From positions 86,665 through 150,664 of the forward strand of contig NW_003314421.1 in assembly GCF_000143415.4 (NCBI RefSeq): DNA of 64,000 nt, read 5' to 3'. Each line of letters starts with the position of its first letter. The stretch's first letter is position 1. This DNA comes from Selaginella moellendorffii. Taxonomy: Eukaryota > Streptophyta > Lycopodiopsida > Selaginellales > Selaginellaceae. The position numbers were made by a program, and so were the translations under genes. This document shows, piece after piece, positions 58,277-64,000 of this stretch. A model generated the notes under the pieces. It was not told where the DNA came from. It saw only the letters and a program-made list of their open reading frames with translations, and ran no database searches.

Positions 58277-58714
58277 ATATCATCCTAAATGTCATCGACG
58301 AGGACCATCATATAGAGTTCTCTGGCTATCGACACCGTTCACCAAAGGCCATACAAATCCTCCTAGAGTTGTTTTGTCCTCCTAAGGGGATTATGCTTGA
58401 TGCTACAGCAAGTTTTGGTTTGATGGTGTTAGCGGCTAAAGAGACTGGGCATGCAGTTTTTGCACTAGAGAAGGAGAGTGCATTTGAAGGTGTTCTTGGG
58501 ACATTTCATAATAGGTGATAATAAAGTATAAATTTCTCCTTATAGTAATTCCATCATGGTTGTGTATATTAGGTGAATCAATGATGTGGGCTATAATTTG
58601 CCATGTTATGTAGAAACAATGGCACAAGCTCATATAGAACAAGAGCCCATAGTTAGAGAGCATAATACTATATAAACTCCTCCTTTTGTGGATGTGGATG
58701 CCGAGGAAGACTAA
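58272..58714 (+). pseudogene. ParB-methyltransferase-like gene of element M, copy 2, 3' part
   Basis: Continues copy 2 after the LTR element, with the coding match starting in the ATATC duplication at 58277. RSPKAIQILL and MLDATASFGLMVLAA correspond to the AdoMet-binding part of copy 1, but motif I has changed (Gly to Ser and Ser to Leu), so binding is probably lost. FALEKE is retained. The last exon ends near 58714 (..EED stop), as in copy 1. Confidence 0.75.
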
Positions 58715-58960
58715 GTTTAGTTGTTTCTTTAGTCAAATTTTTTAGTGGTAATATAGAGTTTCTTCTTTGACTTATGATATTTATTTTCTTATTAGACTTA
58801 TATTATTTAGCTTTTTCTTGGACTGAAAATATGTTTTAAGTTTTGAATAGAATTGTTGGTTTGTCCCAAACGAATCATTTAAACATCAACTTTTGTATTT
58901 GGTGGATTATATTGACTTTCAATGACTTTCATTGACTTAAGCTCAGCTCAAAAACTACCC
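58715..58960. other. 3' end and right TIR of element M copy 2
   Basis: Aligns with 33358-33602 throughout, ending ..AGCTCAGCTCAAAAACTACCC at 58960. Confidence 0.75.
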
Positions 58961-60510
58961 AACCCCTCACAAAACTCCTCAAGTATTGGGCAAGCAGGAA
59001 ACTGTCCTTCTCGGCACGCTGTGTTGTTGCTAACAACATCCTACTAGGTGCTATCTGGTTTCTCGCATCCTGCTGGAACCTAGATCAAAGGACAATCCAA
59101 GAGATGAACCAACTGATTAGAACATATGTGTGGAAAGGCTCATCTTATGTCTCACGAGGTGGTGCCAAAGTGGACTAGCAATCGGTCACACTACCCAAGC
59201 ACGAAGGGGGGCTGAACATAATTGAAATTGAGGAACAATACAAGGCCCTCCTTTTCAAGATCTTCATGAGGATGCTCATGCCAGGAAACCAACCCTGGAG
59301 ACTACTACCAACTCAAACCCAAACTCCAAGGAATAGTTGGACCATCAACCAATCTTCCTTAGCAAGTGGTTCCAAGTCAGAGGAAAAATGCTAAGTGAAA
59401 TGGAAGATCGAGGCCTAGATCAAACCTGTAGGGACCTACACAAAGCGGGTATGGGCACATTCACAGAGGCTGATACCATGATCCTTGAACACCAGACGGC
59501 CAACAACTTCGATCGGATCAAAGCTTTCTATGGCCTGGAGATCTCAGAACACAGGATGCGAAAGTTCCAATCAGCTTTCCACAAAGCCGAATGGGTGTGC
59601 CTTGAGACACTATAGATAACTGACACGCCAACTCATCGCTCGTGGAGACTAAACAACACAATTATATGTACACTCCTAGGCAGGACTTCTAGCCTGATCT
59701 TTGAAGTGGGACACGTGGGACACCTCTTTCCCTCATTGCCCCAAAATACAAGGATCTCCCAGACATGAATTCCACTTAGCCTATCCGCGTCATCCAGATG
59801 GAGAAGAAAACTACATGCATAGACCCAGCAATTCCAAAATGACAGTACGCCAGACTCTATTGGTTCCGCCACCAAACCTTGGATGAACTGCAATGGGACC
59901 CTATGGAATGGGAGTGGACAGACACATGCAAAGGGTTCTTCCAATACAAAACCAAGCTCGACTGACGAATGATTTGCCCCCTGGCTCATTCCACCTTTTT
60001 CCAAAAAGCAAGAGCTCAGCAGATCCTCCCCTGGAACCACTTGCAATGTGTGAACAAGATTTGGAGAGGCTGCTGGTCTACCAAAAACTGCTACTTCATG
60101 TGCCCCTCTCTCGCGGCAATACACCTCCCGAACACAGCATGCAAACTATGTGGCAAAAAGGAGACATAGCGACATATACTTTGGGACTGCTTTACAGCAT
60201 AGGATGTCTGGGAGGGAGCCATGGCAATCCTCAAATGAACCTCACAAGGAAGCGTGGCCATCACCTACAAATCTACACTTTGGGGTGGCTTCCTCCAAGG
60301 GAAAACCAAACACCCGGACCTGGAAATGGAAGCACAATGAAGACCCCCACTTTGACCAACTCAACCGATCTCATGCCCACCTCACACATCTCCATCAGGA
60401 ACTCTTTGATGCTCTCAGGGGATGTACTTTAGCAGAGATATGGAAGGCCCACTGTGCTAGGACATTCAATGATAAGGACCCCTCGGCTTGGGCAACAATC
60501 TCAAGGGTCT
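58961..60510 (+). mobile_element. LINE-type non-LTR retrotransposon, 3' portion
   Basis: The frame resumes with LTKLLKYWASRKLSFSARC, ILLGAIWFLASCW and TYVWKG, the usual region after the RT. At about 60040-60200 comes a zf-RVT-like zinc-binding domain, CKLCGKKET..HILWDCF, with a stop inside. It ends near 60510 (..ATISRV). Together with 43481-46261 it forms one LINE interrupted by element M copy 2. Confidence 0.82.
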
Positions 60511-63500
60511 AGTCATGATTGATTGTCACATTGGCATCTAGAGAAGATACACTAGTAGAAAGAGGACACAAAGGGAAGATTGCTCAGGATTGGGCTCTTT
60601 AGCGGAAGAGAGGCTGGCGAAGTCACTATGGCTCTAGCATCACTTGTCCAGGAGTGATGGAATGTGTACCTCCCCGAGTCCCTCACCCTCCCCATCTAGG
60701 ATGTCGATCACATGGAACACGACTAACATGATCTCGAGCTTCAGTTCAACTGTGGCCCCCTCCCCTCCCCCCCCAGGGTATGGATGACCTAGGGATTGCG
60801 GCAGCGGTTGAACAAAGTACCTTTTTGCCGATTGCGACGGTGGGAAGATAGATCCTCTGAAGAGGCACACCCCAGCCAAACTTCATGGCAATCCAACGGT
60901 TCATGAGCGAGATCCAAACGTCCAAATTTCAGAACATGGATCAAGTTTGGGGCTTTGGGGTCCACGGTTGCTGAAACTTCTTCCAAGGACACTAGCTGCA
61001 TAGAACTTTATTGGCAGTGTCCTTCCTTCCTCATTCACTTGGGGTCTGGAGTTTTGGGGTCTAGAGAGCCAAGCTCCACCTAAGGAGGGGCCCACTCGCT
61101 TGGTGCCATTACGGCTGCTCGTTTGAACATGCAAAGGACACTATTCTTTGACATATATTGGGTCCTTCAAACTACATGGCAGCACTTCCCTACTTTCTGA
61201 TTGCACACTTAGTTCCAATCGGCAATGAAACAACTTTCAACGGCACACCAAAGTCCCAATTTGTACAGTATAGCTGTGTTAGTTGATTCCTTTCTTGCCT
61301 TGGTTGTGGATCCACCATGATCAAGGCACTCGGAGCAATGCCACTTAGATGTATGGGATGTTTCAAGGGGCATGGCTAGTGTCAGAAGCTGCATCAGGCT
61401 AGCTTGTTGGAGTGTAGAAATGTAACTTCAACCCAGATCCAAAAGGAGTGGCTCACCTTTGGTCGTGATTCCAAATGGATAGCACCAAGGGTACATTATA
61501 CTGGTATGAGGCCGTGGGATTGGCATGGCAGCACTACACTTGCATGGCCTGATGGGAGGCTGGAAACAGCAATTCCAGTTGGAGGGGATCAGTCATACAA
61601 CAGCAAGGAGAGGACTTCCAGGTAGCAGCAACATCACCATTACCAAAGATGGCACATTCCTCCTCAGTTCACCATACTGTGGGATCTAGGACAGTACATC
61701 TCTAGGGTCTTTTTATATCTTTGGGAAACTGTAGGTGCCATGTAGATGGAGATCAAGCAAGGGTGGTGTACCTTCATTGATCTCACGATCAACTCAAGTT
61801 CTTCACATCGGTAAATGCAATCACATGGGAGAGATGAGGAAGGCACAAAGTTCACCACCAATACGGATAGGGAGCATGCCTTTGCAGAGTGAGTGGCATG
61901 GATATGGGCAGCATAGAGCCAGACTCTAGTTCCTTGATCTGATCTGCACAGAACATAACTCTAGTTCCAGGGATCCTCCCTTCGTCACCACCCCCCCATA
62001 TGCTATTTTCCAGTTTTAAGCATGTTGAAACCGGAACTCTATGGTTTTTAAGAGGATAAATATGAATAGCCCCGTTAGAAAAAGTCAGACTAGGAGAAAA
62101 AAAGAAGAAAAAATGAAGTGTGAAGGCGGAGTGGAGAGGGAAGGTGCCAAGGCAAGAGGAGACAGGTTTGGCTGCTATGGGGGAGTGGAGTGGACGCTCA
62201 AGTGTGGTACTGGTGTTGGTCGGCTGTGAGGTGCTTTGATTGATCTTCTTGGCCGTAGTCAGATCTGGGGGGGGTTTTTTTGTGCTAGCTGGTAGAATAG
62301 ATCTGGAAGCTCAGAGTGAAGTCACAATTGCTCTAAGTGTTTCTCACCAGTGTTTGGTCCTTCTCTAGTTCGGTGTGGTTCGCGCTAGTTACAGCAAGAG
62401 ATCCAGTGGTTAGAGCTCGCAGTGTGGTCCAAGCTGGTTTCAAGTCGGTTGGTCAGTTTCTTTCCACCAGAGATTACCAGGTAAAGACAAAGAATTAAAG
62501 TTGGAAGCGAAGCCTCTTCCTAAGCTGCAAAGCACTAGAAAAAAGAGAAGAACTAAAAGCATCCCACTGAATCACTCCCACTTTGCATTTTTGGCTCATA
62601 ACTCATGTTCCCAAATGGCTCCTACTGACATTCTTTTTGGCCCCCCCCCTCAGCTGACAGTTTTGGCTTGAAAAAAAGAGTCCTTTTGGTCCTTGGGGGA
62701 ACAGGCTAGAGGGGAGTAAGATAGCTAGTGTTTAGGGAAGTAGAGTGAAAAGTTTCAAGGCCCCCCAAAGCACCTCTTGCTGCATGCATTGAAAAGAAAG
62801 AATTTGCACTGTGGGGATAAGAGGTATGGTTGCAATGAGGCAATGATCTAGAGCAAGAGCCAGGGTGATCTTTGGCACAACAAAACCGGACTGGCAGGCT
62901 GAAATTGGCTTGGACCCAGGATTGTTTCAAAGGTCCAAGAGTTTTACATGATTGAAATCTTGAGCAGAAGTAATTGGGAAAGAGGGGAGCTCCACTTGAG
63001 TTGGAAGACAAAGCTCACTGGCCAGAGAAACGCTCAAGAAGTGAAAAGCTTGAAGTAGGATCATGATGTTCAAAGGCAAAAAACCACTGGTCTGGATGGC
63101 TAGGATGCGCCCGAGTAGAGAAGAGGGAACAGAAGAGAAGGTAGACATGCATTAGAGCAAAATGAGAGGAATGGAGTGAGGCAGGAATCCCAAGACAACG
63201 GCTAGGTGGTAGATAAATAGGAATCCTAGTGAATTGACAGCAAATCTGGCAGTATCAGAAAAGACAATCGGTGTGGGAAATCCAAAGAATGATTTGAAGG
63301 AGGGGAAAAGGGGAAGAACTGTAAAGATCTTGGCAAATCAGAAAAAACACAAGGACAGAGAGGATGACCTCACCATCCAGCGAGCAGGAATTAAAGGAAC
63401 CGGGAAGGTCACTGTCGGAAGAGAGGAGAAGGAGGATAGAATGACACATGGAGATGCATGGGAAAATACATGCATAAAATCAAAGGAAAGGACACGTGGC

Positions 63501-64000
63501 AGGGTGGTATCTGAGGAGAAGCCGAGGAATCCAAGAAAAGAATCATGTGCGTTGTCAATGTGGACAGGAAAGGGAGAGGAAAAACATGGAGGAGCAGGTG
63601 TCAAGTTGAGAAACAACATGTGGCAGCCAGGGTTAGCACTATTTAAAGGGGACTTGATAATTCGGAGGGCATTGTTTTCTGTAATAGACGAGGGGCAGCT
63701 AGAAGACAAAAGAAAAGGGGTAAGTGAGAGGGAAGAGAAAGGGAAAGATCAGAGGGAATGTCAAAAAGGGAAGAGGATTGAGGACGAAGAGGAGGGGAAG
63801 GAAGGGCTGGGAAAGGGGAAAGAGAGCGAGGGGCTGAGCGAAAAGCATGAGTCAGAGGGGAAAAAGGGGGAAAAAACTGTGGGAAAAATGCCACAAGCCA
63901 GGACAACGGTGAGGATGAGCACAGCAGGAGGGAGAGCCAGGGGTGTGCAGCTACCGGAAATCCTCAATCCAGAAGAGGCACATGGTAGAAGAGGTTTAGC
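60511..64000. other. No recognisable gene
   Basis: Only short ORFs without domains. There is a C-run near 60765-60777 and another near 62641-62650. From about 63250 the plus strand becomes strongly purine-rich, with gaggggaaagg-type sequence up to the edge. A TATA-like tatttaaa at 63640-63647 could mark a promoter or an LTR start reading to the right, but the window ends too soon to tell. Confidence 0.4.

Larger units (their letters stand above)
46262..58960. mobile_element. Element M, copy 2 (internally deleted, interrupted by an LTR element)
   Basis: The left end (aggttggttttgagctcatgagct) and right end (..aagctcagctcaaaaactaccc) match the ends of element M copy 1. Without the nested LTR element it is about 4.9 kb, some 1.7 kb shorter than copy 1 because the SWIM gene 5' part and the hairpin array are missing (junction near 47280-47500). 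No clear TSD: flanks read AGCTA and AACCC. It inserted into the LINE, whose frame continues at 58961. Confidence 0.7.

Noticed and set aside
63250-64000. Purine-rich stretch as a possible coding region (minus-strand ORFs with Ser/Pro/Phe runs)
   Set aside because: Composition-driven ORFs without domains; the TATA-like site at 63640 is too weak alone.

Overview
The window looks like nuclear DNA of a land plant or close green relative. Signs are interstitial TTTAGGG-type telomere repeats (about 2499-2518 and 34168-34198), a 5S-rRNA-derived fragment of land-plant type, tRNA-iMet primer sites on retroelements, and plant-style TE families. Introns supported by reading frame are very short (about 37-57 bp), which is unusual for most plants but would fit Selaginella-like lycophytes (inference only). 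I see no ordinary host gene; nearly everything is mobile DNA, much of it nested.

Region 1 (1-34.2 kb) is a three-level nest. An unrecognised minus-strand gene (11.7-14.0 and 33.6-34.2 kb) is split by a TIR DNA element, 'element M' (14014-33602, TIR GGGTAG..TTTTGAGCTC, 5-bp TSD AGCCC). Element M carries a SWIM zinc-finger gene (minus strand) and, divergently, an intron-rich gene joining a ParB-like domain to an N4/N6-type DNA methyltransferase-like domain. Element M is itself interrupted by 'element P' (15024-27942, 12.9 kb, 24-bp perfect TIRs, 4-bp TSD GTTG). Deleting P with one TSD copy restores a continuous reading frame across the SWIM-type gene. Element P carries a DUF7869-like transposase gene (minus) and a divergent multi-exon gene with a ParB-like N-terminus, a charged linker and an FCP1/HAD-like C-terminus. 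A second, inverted copy of P occupies 1-8484 and runs off the left edge; it sits in a truncated Ty3/gypsy element (8485-11209).

The most striking signal is a near-palindrome of about 22 bp (core GGCATGTGGCCTCATGCC), repeated some 30 times per element P. By eye it is confined to the two P copies and lies in most of the tiny introns, in the intergenic space and in some coding stretches.

Region 2 (34-43.5 kb) holds tandem repeats, a 4.9-kb Ty3/gypsy element with both LTRs (35948-40869) inserted in an old LTR-like sequence, minisatellites and the 5S-like fragment. Region 3 (43.5-60.5 kb) is a LINE (EEP endonuclease, RT, zinc-binding C-terminus) split by a second, internally deleted element M (46262-58960). 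That copy is split in turn by a very young 7.8-kb LTR element without recognisable gag-pol (50502-58276, 1814-bp near-identical LTRs, TSD ATATC). From 60.5 to 64 kb I recognise no gene.
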